A stretch of 52,480 nt of DNA. Origin: Gammaproteobacteria bacterium. GTDB taxonomy: Bacteria; Pseudomonadota; Gammaproteobacteria; Pseudomonadales; Pseudohongiellaceae. The notes beneath the pieces were generated by a model. The model did no database searches and was not told where the DNA came from. It saw only the letters and a program-made list of their open reading frames with translations. Both the position numbers and the translations under genes were made by a program. The first letter of the stretch is position 1. Every line of letters starts with the position of its first letter. Of the stretch, positions 29,438 to 40,459 are shown piece by piece. The DNA is taken from assembly GCA_019654215.1 (NCBI GenBank), contig BPDI01000020.1:1-52480 (forward strand). Reading direction: 5' to 3'.

Positions 29438-29850
29438 GTGACTCAAATCAGTTTTTATTCTCTCGCTAAAGGCAACGATGATGCGCGTTTCAAGTCGCAT
29501 GCCGACTAGCTGAAAAAGCCTTTTCACTAGGACACAAAATCTTTTTTCCAGGTGGAAGATCCGCAGCAAAAGCGTAGATTAGACAATTTTCTTTGGCATT
29601 TTAAAGCCAGCAGTTTTGTTCCCCATGGAATCAATGATGAGGTTCTGAACCAGCAGAAATTGGCCTTTCCGTGGGCCCATCGCATCAGGATGTTCTAATC
29701 AATCTCTCATCAAAGCATTGTGAGCAGTTTGAACAATTCAATCGTATCAATGAAATAGTCGGTCCAGATCAAGAAAGCCTCGCCAGCGGTCGCCAGAGTT
29801 ATCGCTATTATCATTCTCAAGGTTTCAAGCCAGAGACCCATAAAATATAA
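29438..29850 (+). CDS. holC: DNA polymerase III chi subunit HolC (several frameshifts)
   Basis: Clamp-loader accessory subunit that contacts SSB. From GTG 29438: VTQISFYSLAKGNDDARFKS, then, after a shift, CRLAEKAFSLGHKIFF, QVEDPQQKRRLDNFLWHFKA, SSFVPHGINDE, and a last part FEQFNRINEIVGPDQESLAS with YRYYHSQGFKPETHKI to TAA. The blocks match the HolC pattern (ACRLAEKA, LDxxLW, SFVPH, YRxYR/YH). Length of about 137 residues is normal. At least three indels are needed. Position between pepA and valS is the standard place for holC, which supports the call strongly. Confidence 0.8.
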
Positions 29851-29931
29851 GGAACAGGCTCGTATAATCAGCATTGCAAGCCGCCATCATGTATACTTGC
29901 GCCTTTTTTGAAAGCGCCCTTACGGCAGCAA

Positions 29932-32755
29932 ATGGATAAGACTTATCAACCACAGGAATTAGAAGATCGCTGGTATAAAACCTGGGAAGAGCGAGGTTAT
30001 TTTGCACCCCAGGGAGAAGGTGCTCCTTACTCTATCGTTATTCCACCGCCGAATGTCACTGGACGTTTGCATATGGGTCATGGCTTTCAGCACGCTATTA
30101 TGGATGCCCTTACTCGCTATCATCGTATGCTAGGTCGATCTGCTTTGTGGCAAGTTGGTACTGATCATGCCGGTATCGCCACCCAGATGGTTGTAGAGCG
30201 CCAGTTAAATGCCGCGGGTTCCAGTCGCGCGGGAAAACGGTCGCGATGCGTTCGTCGAAAAAGTTTGGGATTGGAAAGAAGAATCGGGGGTATTATTACC
30301 CAACAACTGAGACGCATAGGATCCTCAGTAGATTGGTCGCGAGAACGATTTACAATGGATAAAAACCTTTCCGCAGTCGTGGAAAAAGGGTTTTTTTTGA
30401 TTTGTTTGATGAAGGGCTTATTTATCGCGGTAATCGCTTAGTCAATTGGGATCCAGATTTACACACTGCTTTTCTGACCTGGGAAATAATTTCCGAAGAA
30501 GAAGACGGCTCCCTCTGGCATTTTCGCTATCCATTAGCAGATGGAGCAGCAACTGCTAATGGTGAGTGTTACATCTCCATCGCTACAACGAGACCTGAAA
30601 CCATGTTGGGCGATACAGCGGTAGCAGTGCATCCAGATGACGAACGATATACCGACTTGATCGGCAAACATGTCGATCTGCCCCTATGTAATCGCCGTAT
30701 TGAAATCATTGCCGATGAGTATGTCGATCCGGAATTCGGTACAGGTTGTGTAAAGATCACACCCGCCCATGATTTTAATGACTATGAAATAGGTAAACGC
30801 CATGATCTGGAAATGATTAATGTGCTTACCGATAGCGCGACCATCAATGAAAATGGAGCTGAAGCCTATCAAGGTATGGATCGCTTCGACGCCCGCAAGC
30901 AAATCGTTATGGACATCGAAAAACTTGGCCTGTTAGAAAAAATCGAACCACACAAATTAAAAGTTCCACGCGGCGATCGGAGCGGTGTAGTTATCGAGCC
31001 TTACTTAACTCACCAGTGGTATGTTGCTATTCAGACAAATTTCCGACCCGGCGATTAAAGCCGTAGAAGATGGCGACATTGAATTTGTACCAAAGAATTG
31101 GGAAAACACTTACTTCGCCTGGATGCGAAATATTCAGGACTGGTGCATCAGCCGACAACTCTGGTGGGGTCATCGTATACCTGCCTGGTATGACAATGAC
31201 GACAATGTCTACTCTGCAATTGACGAAGCCGGGGTAAGGCAAAAATATAATCTTGGACCGGATGTAGAACTGCGTCAGGACGAAGACGTTCTCGACACCT
31301 GGTTCTCTTCCGCCTTATGGACATTCTCCACATTAGGTTGGCCCAGCGATCGCGAATACTTCGACAGGTTTCATCCAACCGACGTCTTAGTTACCGGATT
31401 CGATATTATCTTTTTCTGGGTTGCTCGCATGATCATGATGACTCTTAAGTTCACTGGCGAAATTCCTTTCAAGAAAGTGTATATCACTGGACTAGTTCGA
31501 GATGAACATGGGCAGAAAATGTCCAAGTCCAAGGGAAACATTCTGGATCCTATCGATTTAATTGACGGCATATCTCTTGATGAACTTTCAGCAAGCGAAC
31601 TACCGACATGATGCAACCGCAACTCATGCAGCAGATCGAAAAACACACTCGGAGTCTTTTCCAGAAGGTATTCCGGGGTTTTGGCACCGATGCATTACGG
31701 TTTACTTTTTATTCCTTAGCTTCCACCGGCAGGGATATCAAGTTCGACATCGGACGCATGGAAGGATTTAGAAATTTCTGCAACAAAATCTGGAATGCCG
31801 CCCGCTACGTAATGATGAACTCGGAAGGTAAAACCGTTCCAGAGTCTTTGTCCCTAGAGCACTGTTCTTAGCCGATCGTTGGATCATGAGTCGATTCGAA
31901 AACGCAGCCAAGGCGATTGAAGAATCGATGCAACACTATCGTTTCGATTTAGCATCGCAAACACTGCACGAATTTATTTGGAATGAATACTGCGACTGGT
32001 ACGTGGAATTATCTAAGCCATGTTTGGGATGAAAAAGCAAAATCCAAGGAGCCCAGGCTACCCGTTGGGTACTTCTTTCCATTCTTGAACAGAGTTTAAG
32101 ACTACTCACCCATTTATGCCGTTTATTACCGAGGAAGTCTGGCAAAAATTGCACCCTGCTAGGTAAAAATGGCGACAGATCATGATAGAAACCTATCCGC
32201 TATTTGACCAGAGAAGCTCGATAGCGAAGCCGAAGAACATATCGAATGGATCAAGGGCGTCGTCGTGCCATCAGAAACATCCGCGGTGAAATGGATGTTC
32301 CTCCAGCAAAATCCATTAAAGTGATGCTGCGAAATGGCGCTTCAGCTGATCAAGGAAAGCTAGAAGAATACCGCCCTTATTTACAAAAACTCGCCAAGCT
32401 GGAAAGCATTGAATGGCTAACTCCAGACGATGAAGTACCAGTTGCAGCCACCGGCCTCTATCAAGAGCTAGAAATTCTTGTCCCACTCGCGGGGATTATT
32501 GATGTAGAGGCCGAACGCGCTCGCTTATCCAAAGAAATTGCCAAGCTAGAAGGCGCGCTGAAATCTGTTACAGGCAAACTTAGTAATGCAAAATTTGTTG
32601 ACAATGCTCCAGACGCAGTCGTTGCGAAAGAACGCGAAAAGCAGGAACAAATAACTCAGGCATTGCAATCCTTACAAGCCAAACAAGATAAATTTAAAAA
32701 GCACTTTAAATACCTGAAAAACTCAATGTTATTCAGGTTTCTCAAACAACCATAA
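29932..32755 (+). CDS. valS: Valyl-tRNA synthetase (many frameshifts)
   Basis: Class I synthetase charging tRNA-Val. Starts [20 protein letters not shown]. The HIGH-type motif is in [20 protein letters not shown]; the editing-domain motif [51 protein letters not shown] and the KMSKS loop in [17 protein letters not shown] follow. The C-terminus has the coiled-coil tail ([20 protein letters not shown]). Breaks occur near 30230-30300, 30400, 31030, 31600, 31870, 32000-32240. Overall distance (941 codons) is canonical. I favour the ATG at 29932 over an upstream TTG because it gives the usual N-terminus. Confidence 0.9.
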
Positions 32756-33127
32756 TCGTTACCGGTACTTGCTAAGGGCCCTACTCTGCACCATCAAGCC
32801 TGGAACCTTTAGATCATTCTTTGACGATTTCATATTCTATCCGTTGCTTTTTGGTCTCTGTTTGCAATCTAGGTTACGTTCAGCCAGTTAATCCAAAGCA
32901 AATTGACCAAAACGAAATTACTTGAGCAATCTAAAATGATATATTACTTAAACTCTCGCGATTATTCCAATTTTAGTCTCTATAGCAGTATGGGAGTCGC
33001 CCAAATTCAGGTGATTACTCTGGAGTCGAATAGTGGATTACTGTGAGGGAGTATTGCTTTGCGGGGAACTCGGAGCTTTTTCAAATTGAAAAACTTGCAG
33101 AGGAAAAAAAAGGGAAAATTTTGTTTT
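32756..33127. other. Convergent valS / ispH gap
   Basis: About 370 bases between the ends of valS and ispH. I find no convincing gene on either strand; the 75-codon frame at 33043 runs antisense into ispH and has no ribosome site or homology that I recognise. No tRNA or clear terminator is visible. Confidence 0.4.
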
Positions 33128-34102
33128 CTAATTGCGCAGTTCTTTGGGCATTGAGAAAACTATGTTTTCTTCAACACCTTCTAATTCTTGCGGCTCGATA
33201 TGGCCAATCCCCTGAAGATGTTTTACTACCTGTTGCACCAAAACTTCCGGTGCCGAAGCTCCTGCAGTAATCCAAAACGTAACTTGCCATTAAACCAGGC
33301 AGGTTCAAAATCATCGACGCTGTCAATTAAATAAGAATCACAGCCAAGTCTTTCTGCTAACTCTTTCAGACGATTCGAGTTAGAACTATTAGGTGAACCA
33401 ACCACCAAAAGCAAATCGCATTCCAACGCTAATTGTTTAACCGCGTCTTGCCGTTTTGCGTGGCATAACAAATATCTTTCTTGCGCGGACCTTTAATGGA
33501 TGGGAAACGATCACGAAGAGCATCGATGACTTTAGCGGTATCATCCATCGAAAGTGTAGTTTGCGTTACATAGGACAACTTATCCGGATCATTTACTTTT
33601 AAAGTTTGAACATCATCTACTGATTCCACCAAATAGATTTTGCCACCATAGCTTTCATCATATTGCCCATGGTGCCTTCCACTTCCGGATGAAACTGATG
33701 GCCGATAAGCACACATTCCCGTCCAGCCTGACTAAATTTGGTAACCTCTAAATGTACTTTCGTTACTAACGGGCAAGTCGCATAAAAAACTTTAAACCCT
33801 TTTCTCTTGCTTCTTCTTTGACTGTCTGGGATACACCATGGGCGCTGAAGATACGATAGAAGATCTTCTTTTGTATCTCTTAGAGGAATATCTGAGTTCA
33901 TCGACAAAAATGGCGCCGCGCTTCTGCAGCGTATTCACCCCCAATTTATTGTGTACAACTTCATGGCGGACATAGATTGGAGAACCAAAAATATCCAGCG
34001 CTCGATTTACAATATCGATGGCCGATCTACGCCAGCGCAGAAACCGCGAGGATTTGCGAGACGAATAGATTTTGAGGATTCTGATACGGCCTGATCAGTC
34101 AT
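33128..34102 (-). CDS. ispH: 4-hydroxy-3-methylbut-2-enyl diphosphate reductase (several frameshifts)
   Basis: Last enzyme of the MEP isoprenoid pathway, an iron-sulfur reductase. Starts at ATG 34102 with [18 protein letters not shown] (first cluster Cys). In other frames, [92 protein letters not shown], and the end [20 protein letters not shown] with [13 protein letters not shown] to TAG. All landmarks appear in order over about 325 codons, with at least four frame changes. Essential in bacteria using this pathway, so the breaks are probably errors. Confidence 0.87.
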
Positions 34103-34106
34103 CGCT

Positions 34107-34598
34107 TTATTTTTCACTTTTACTTCCACGGCATCTGTATCTGATGAGACAACAGACACTATCTTTACCTTGAATACTATATCCTTGCCTGCTAGAGGAT
34201 GGTTGAAATCGACAATTACTTCCTTCTCTGAAATTTCTTTAACCACACCAGGGAGATCGAATCCGCTGGGTCTTTAAAAGAAACCACACATCCAGGCTCT
34301 GTTGAAATCAGATCTCCTCTAGCAAATTCCTAAACTTATCGATCGGAAAACTTTGTAAATTTTTCTGATTCACTTCACCGAATGCGTTAACACTTGATAT
34401 GATTTTTTCGAACTCATCTCCGCTGCGTAGCCCCAACAATTCTGATTCGAACCTGGCAACATACTGCCATCACCAATGCGAAAACTGGCTGGTTCTTTTT
34501 CGAAATTGAATCGATTACTTCACCTGCATTAAAGCAAGAGAGAAATGCAGTGTCACCAAAGATCTTGCAATGATGACTGGATTTACAGAATCACTCAC
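34107..34598 (-). CDS. fkpB: FKBP-type peptidyl-prolyl isomerase FkpB/SlpA (several frameshifts)
   Basis: Start GTG 34598 (VSDSVNPVIIARSLVTLHFS). Other-frame pieces include EVIDSISKKEPASFRIGDGS, MLPGFESELLGLRSGDEFEK, then SISTEPGCVVSFKDPAD and VKEISEKEVIVDFNHPLAGK, the SlyD/FkpB-type insert-in-flap hallmark. Cytoplasmic prolyl isomerase/chaperone. The stop is uncertain: one frame ends at a TAA (34107-34109) just before the ispH ATG, while another reads straight into ispH. I chose the former. It lies directly between ileS and ispH as in many gammaproteobacteria, but lspA, usually just upstream, is missing. Confidence 0.72.
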
Positions 34599-34622
34599 AG
34601 TTAGTCTCGAGACGCAAACTAC

Positions 34623-37442
34623 TTAAGCGTAACTTCTTGACTCCCCTGCCCCATCGATATTTTCCACACATCGTTGGCACAAAGAAGGATGATCTGGTAT
34701 CTCACCGACTCGGCACGATGATGCCAACAACGTCACACTTGGAATAGCCAGAAGCAGAAACGGTCACTTTTAATCCATCGACTTCGGTTTCAACTGCTGC
34801 ACCATTGGCACTTTCTATGGAATTTACAGAAGCGCGAGAAACAATTAATACGAAGCGTAATTCTTCTTTCAGCCGATTAAGTATACCTGCAAGATTTTCA
34901 TCGCAGAACAAATCACTTCAGCACTTAATCCCGAACCACGGTTTTTTTTTGCCGTTTACTTTCCAGTTCTTTATTAAAAGCAGTTTTTACCGCCATCAAT
35001 TTCTGCCAGAATTCGTCAGAAAAGTTTGAAGATTCGGAAAAATTTCCCCAACCGCATCTGCAAAAACAGTGAGGAAAACGGATCTGCCCTTTCGCCGGGA
35101 ATATTTTGCCAAAATTTTGTCTGCCGTGAAACTAAGAATCGGCGCTATCAACCGACTTAGCATTTCCAATATGTGATACATCGCTGTTTGGGTAGAACGG
35201 CGCGCCAAACTATCAGTTGCGTCGTGTATTGACGGTCCTTAATTACATCTAAATAAAAACCACCCAACTCTATCACGCAAAAGTTGTGAATCTTTTGATA
35301 AATGTTTAAAAAATTGTACTCATGGTAGTGATCGATTAATTCATTCTGCAACAATTGACATTGACGCACAATCCAATAATCCAGAGCCAACATTTCATTT
35401 TGATCGACGCTGTGAGTTTTAGGTTCAAAACCATTTAGGTTGGCCAACATGAATCGAGCAGTATTGCGAATTCGACGATAGGCGTCGGCAACCCTTTTAA
35501 AGATTTCATCGGAAACGGTCATTTCACCACGATAATCCGTAGCGGCAACCCAGAGTCTCAGGATATCGGCACCATATTGCTGAAAGATTTTTTCCGGGGC
35601 TACGGTGTTGCCGAGAGACTTAGACATCTTCTTGCCTTCAGCATCCACAAAGAAACCGTGGGTCAGCACTTCTTTGTAAGGTGCGTTGCCATGCATGGCG
35701 ATAGCAGTTTTTAGTGAAGATAGAAACCAACCGCGATGCTGATCAGAACCTTCCAGGTATAGGTCAGCGGGATACTGTAGCTCATCCCGCTTTTCCATTA
35801 CTGAAAAATGTGTAACACCCGGGGTCGAACCAGACGTCCATTGTGTCAGTTACTTTTTCGTACTTATCAATCTCTGCGCCGAGTAATTCTTTCGGCTCTA
35901 ATTCAAACCAGGCATCGATGCCTGATTCCTCGATACGCTGCGCAACTTCTTCGAACAATTCAGCAGTGCGTGGATGTAGCTCCTGGGTTTCTTTATTCAC
36001 AAACATCGTTATGGGAAAAACCCCAGGTGCGTTGTCGCGATACACACCAGTCAGGGCTACCCTTCAACATCAACTCTATACGAGCCTGACCCCAATTTGG
36101 AATCCACTTCAATTCTTCAACTACTTTCAGTGCCGAACCAAGTAAATCTTGTTCGGTCATACTGATAAACCATTGCGGCGTGGCACGATAAATAAGCGGG
36201 GTCTTTGTACGCCAGCAATGAGCATAACTGTGATTGATCTTATCTTCCAAGACTAAGGCCGACTCCCTTTTTAGCACTTCGATAATTTGCTCATCTACCT
36301 TATATACATGGAAGCCGGCGAATTCACCTGCGCTGGGTGTAAACACTCCATTTTCATCAACCAGATTTAATGTCCCCAAGCCATATTGCTGGCCTGCAAA
36401 AAAATCATCGAGGCCGTGATCAGGGGCAGTATGTACTGCACCGGTTCCAGCTTCTATGGTGACATGTTCACCGAGGATTAATGGAACTTGTTTATCAACA
36501 AATGGATGTTGCAAGAGAATATTTTCTAGCGCAGCTCCTTTATTTTCAGCAATGATTTCAAATTTTTCTACGCTGTAGCGGCCCAAGAATCTTCCAACAT
36601 ATCTTTAGCTAGCAGCATTAACTCAGAACTACCAGACACAGCACACTTAACGAGCACAAAATCTAAATCGGCATGCAAACATACTGCCTGGTTTGAAGGA
36701 AGCGTCCAAGGAGTTGTCGTCCAGATGATTACTGAGATAGGGTCAGATATCCCTCTTAGTGATTCATCGCCGAATGCGTCAAAGAGCTTCTCTTCTCCAC
36801 TACAGGAAATCGCACATCTATCGCGAATGATTCTTTATCGTGGTATTCCACTTCGGCCTCAGCCAATGCCGATGCTCCGACTACACTCCAATAAACTGGC
36901 TTATAGCCTTTAACCATGTGGCCGTTCTCAACAATTTTACCCAGCGCACGAACAATGTTTGCTTCGGTATGGAAATTCATAGTGAGATAAGGATTATCCC
37001 AATCACCAAATACCCCCAGGCGAATAAAACCTGCCTTCTGAATCTCTACTTTCTTGGCTGCGTATTCCCGGCAGGCCTGGCGGAATTCGCGAACGAAATC
37101 TTTTGCCCAGCTTTGCCTTCTTCTTTTCAACGTTGTGCTCGATTGGCAGGCCATGACAATCCCACCCGGAATATAGGGGCATCAAATCCCCTAAAATGTC
37201 TGGATTTAACGACAATATCTTTGAGTGACTTATTAATAGCTGACCAAGATGCAGCTCACCATTTGCATAGGGGGGGGCCATCATGCAGGACAAACTTTGG
37301 TCGGCCTGCATTCTTTTTGCAGATTTGATTATAAATATCTAATTCTTGCCAACGTTAAGCATAGCTGGCTCCCGCTGGGCAAGATTTGCCTTCATCGGAA
37401 ACTCGTATAAGGAAGGTTCAGTGTGTCTTTATAATCCGTCAT
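34623..37442 (-). CDS. ileS: Isoleucyl-tRNA synthetase (many frameshifts)
   Basis: Class I synthetase charging tRNA-Ile. Starts [13 protein letters not shown] at 37442, then the [13 protein letters not shown] region. The sequence reads HLGQLLISH, but adding one C gives [18 protein letters not shown], the HIGH motif. Also seen are [38 protein letters not shown], editing region [38 protein letters not shown], the KMSKS loop in [19 protein letters not shown] and a C-terminal zinc site [12 protein letters not shown]...LCQRCV ending at 34623. 940 codons is canonical. Multiple single-base breaks. Confidence 0.9.
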
Positions 37443-37461
37443 GTTCTTTAGTTAGTTGCTT

Positions 37462-38392
37462 TCAGGGGGCCTGACTAAATATTTCTCTTACCTGTTCTAC
37501 ATCGGCAGTCATTTGCTTTTTTAAGGCGTCCAATCCATCGAATTTCAATTCTTCGCGAACTTTCTTGCGAAAAATTATTTCTATGGTTTTGTCATAAAGG
37601 TCTTCATCAAAGTCCAGAATATGTGCTTCTAATAAGGCACTCCATCTTCTGTTATCGTCGGTCTGTAACCTATATTTACAGCTGCCTGCCGATAGCGATC
37701 CCCCAGCCTTACTTCCAGGCAAACACTCCATGCAAAGGAATCTTGCGTCGGCCGGGATTTAAATTACAGGTAGGAAATCCCAAATCCTTCCAAGTTGCTG
37801 GCCTCGCTCTACCTCTCCTTTCATGGAATAAGGTCGGCCTAACAATTGTTCTACTAGATCAAAATTATCCTGCGCCAACTGTTCTCGAATAAATGTAGAA
37901 CTGATTCGTTGTCCATTACGCTCATAAGCGCCGTTTCAATTACTTCAAAACCAAACTCAGCACCTTTGCTCTGCAATAGGGAAAACCTCCTTGTCGGTTA
38001 TGGCCAAACGAAAATCTTACCCACAATGAATTTAGCAACTCCTAGACCTTCACCAGGATATCTTCAATATAGTTTTCGGCACTCAGCTCACTCATGGCTT
38101 GATCGAAGTTCAATTTGAAAACGAAATCGACGCCAAAACTCTCTAATAATTCCAGCTTTTCTCTAAGACTGGTTAATCTGGCAGGGCAGTCTTCATCACT
38201 AGCTGAAAAAAATTCTTCCGGGTGCGGTTCGATTAGAATCACCAGGGATGGTAAATTTAACTGCTCAGCCTGCTGCTTCAGTTGATCTAGAATTAACTGA
38301 TGGCCTAAATGCACCCCATCAAACTTACCAATGGTAGCAACACAACTTTGCTGCAATTGTGAAAAGCGGCTTGTTTCTTCGAAGGTGATCAT
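37462..38392 (-). CDS. ribF: Bifunctional riboflavin kinase / FAD synthetase (several frameshifts)
   Basis: Makes FMN and FAD from riboflavin. From ATG 38392: MITFEETSRFSQLQQSCVAT with IGKFDGVHLGHQLILDQL, the nucleotidyl-transferase motif, and VILIEPHPEEFFS. After breaks in the middle, the kinase domain ends RWSALLEAHILDFDEDLYDK with TIEIIFRKKVREELKFDGLD to the stop at 37462. An in-frame ATG at 38440 would add a non-canonical extension; starting at 38392 gives about 310 residues, the usual size. ileS starts 19 nt downstream. Confidence 0.85.
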
Positions 38393-38459
38393 TACTGGGC
38401 TAGCTGCCGGTAAAAGCGCAGGATTATACTCCTTTCGCATCTGCTATGCAGTGGGATAT

Positions 38460-38699
38460 TTAGTCCTGGTTAGCCGAGGATTCTTTGGTCTGGCGGATGC
38501 CTTTCAGGCCCTTACGCATGCAGATAGTAGCCAGTGCCAGCAAAGCGATAATCACAACACTAAGACCAATGATGGCGTTCACAACCGAAATAGTCTCAGG
38601 ACGAGTTGATATCAGAACCGCATTTACTAGAGTTGCTAAGGCGAGAATGCCTAATACAATAGCTAAGATCACCTGCAACAAGGCAACAACTTTATTCAT
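38460..38699 (-). CDS. Small two-span membrane protein
   Basis: 79 residues: two hydrophobic segments (VALLQVILAIVLGILALATL and VNAIIGLSVVIIALLALATI) and a short basic/polar C-terminus (RKGLKGIRQTKESSANQD). AGGAAG lies upstream of the ATG. It starts 15 nt after the acyltransferase stop and precedes ribF, in one transcript direction. Family not recognised. Clean frame. Confidence 0.65.
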   Translation of the reverse strand: MNKVVALLQVILAIVLGILALATLVNAVLISTRPETISVVNAIIGLSVVIIALLALATICMRKGLKGIRQTKESSANQD

Positions 38700-38714
38700 A
38701 GCAACACATACTTC

Positions 38715-40459
38715 CTAGGCAGAGTCTGCCAGTTTCTGATGTTCCAGGAAGGTTTTCAATCCTTTCGCACCTAAGAATCGACTCAAAGTTTTATGATCTG
38801 TCTTACGGGCATCGACAATAATCAAACCTTCTAATGAGTCATTAAAGTTAGAGTGGATATTGAAGCAAACCATTCTGCCATTAAGAGATAAGTAGTGGCG
38901 AAGCAGAACGGGAAAGGCTTTACCAGGATCACAACGCCCAATGAGTTTTCCAAGCATCTTTATGTTGGCTAACTCAGAAGCATGTCCTGCGTCCATACCC
39001 GATTCTCAACCTTGTGTGGCGTGAGAGGTTGCACCAGGTCGGCAAAATCCTTGGCTTTAAAGTTTGTTAACAAAGTGTCTGCAATTAAAGATCTGGCAAG
39101 ATCACTATACTCTCGCGAAACACTGACAGAACCAAATAACGTATGGTACTGGGGCATGGTAGTTAAAATACGACCAATACCGCGCCAGAGAAGATTTAGA
39201 GAGACTGGGCGACGCTGATAATCCGGATGAATAAACGACCGCCCCATTTCAATTGCAGATCCTAATTGCTTAATAAAAGCCTCATCATATTTATAAAGCG
39301 AGCGACTATAGAGTCCTTTCACCCCAAACTTGGCAACAATTTGATCCACTAACCCAACCCGATAAGCCCCGGCTATGCGATGTTCGTTCTTATCCCATAG
39401 AAATAAATGCAGATAATGAGGATCGAATTCATCTGAATCTTTGGATAGGCCAGTACCTTCCCCCACATCTCTAAAAGTAACCTCCCGCGCGATTGCGATC
39501 TGCTCCATGATCGCACCTAAGCGATCATAAGGTGCGCAGTACACATCGAACTCCTCATGCTCCACCAGACGAAACTCTTCCATACTGGCAATGTCTTTTT
39601 CTATTTGAGAGAAATTCACATCATAGTCAAAATCTTTAATGCCTTCCTGAGTCCCTGTTTCATGGCTGTTTGGCATTTGAGCTAAGGCATCCGTAGATAC
39701 CCGCAGGTATTCAGTGACAGCTTTCGGACTCTGCAATAAACGTAATTCAACAGCCGGTATCGGCCGGCCAATGGTTAGGGGTAACTTAAACCCCTGTTTG
39801 TTAGCTAACTGGCGCGGGAGCAGCAATGTGCGCAAGCGCGGATGAATAATTCCTGCTGCATAGAAATAGGAACTATTGCGGCCACCAACATAAACGGGCA
39901 CCGCAGTGCTTTCATAGCGTTTGATTAATTGCCCAACCAAACGGCTCCACGGGCGATCTTGAATCCGACGCTGACTAAATTCGTACGCAGAAACCATACC
40001 GGCAGGAAAAATTAAAACCGCACCACCACTCTTTAGGTGTTTATGTACTTGCTTAATGCCTCCAACGTTTCCAGCGGCGGCTTTATTGGAGAGTACATCG
40101 ACTCCAATAAACAGATCGGCAAGTTCCGGAATCAGCCGGAGCAATTCATTGGTTAATACCTGAAGATCCGGCCTGATCTTGAGAATTTCTTGAGCCAAAG
40201 CCATGCCTTCCAATCCACCAAGGGGATGATTGGCCACTATCAAAAGCGGACCTTCCTTTGGAATTTCATCGAGATTTTCTTCGTTCTCCACGACGTTGCT
40301 CACCCCGAGAGCTTCTAAGGTGTAGTCGAGAAAGTCTTTTGGAATAGTTTTCAATGGACGGCGATCGTAGATTTTTCCCAGCCGATGCAAACCCAGTATC
40401 CGCTCTATTATAGAAGCAAGAAAACGTGGTTTTATGGGCAGTTGTGTTGGATTAGTCAT
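38715..40459 (-). CDS. OlsF-like bifunctional acyltransferase (PlsC-like + OlsB-like GNAT), one frameshift
   Basis: 581 residues after restoring one base near 38975-38990 (VWTQDMLLS meets ASELANIKMLGKLIGRC). The N-terminal half (about 60-260) is a PlsC/lysophospholipid acyltransferase domain: LLIVANHPLGGLEGMALAQE (H-x4-E variant of HX4D) and LIFPAGMVSAYEF. The C-terminal half (about 300-580) is an OlsB-type N-acyltransferase: ITFRDVGEGTGL-like block (EVTFRDVGEGTGLSKDSDEF), HLFLWDKNEHRIAGAYRVG, EMGRSFIHPDYQR. This domain order is that of OlsF, which makes ornithine lipids. Here an ATP-grasp gene overlaps the start by 8 nt, so another amino-acid or peptide lipid is possible. Confidence 0.8.

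Noticed and set aside
33043..33270. 75-codon plus-strand frame
   Set aside because: Runs antisense into the ispH 3' end with no start signal.
38393..38440. Upstream ribF start at 38440 (MRKEYNPALL...)
   Set aside because: It adds 16 residues absent from usual RibF proteins; the ATG at 38392 gives the normal N-terminus and length.
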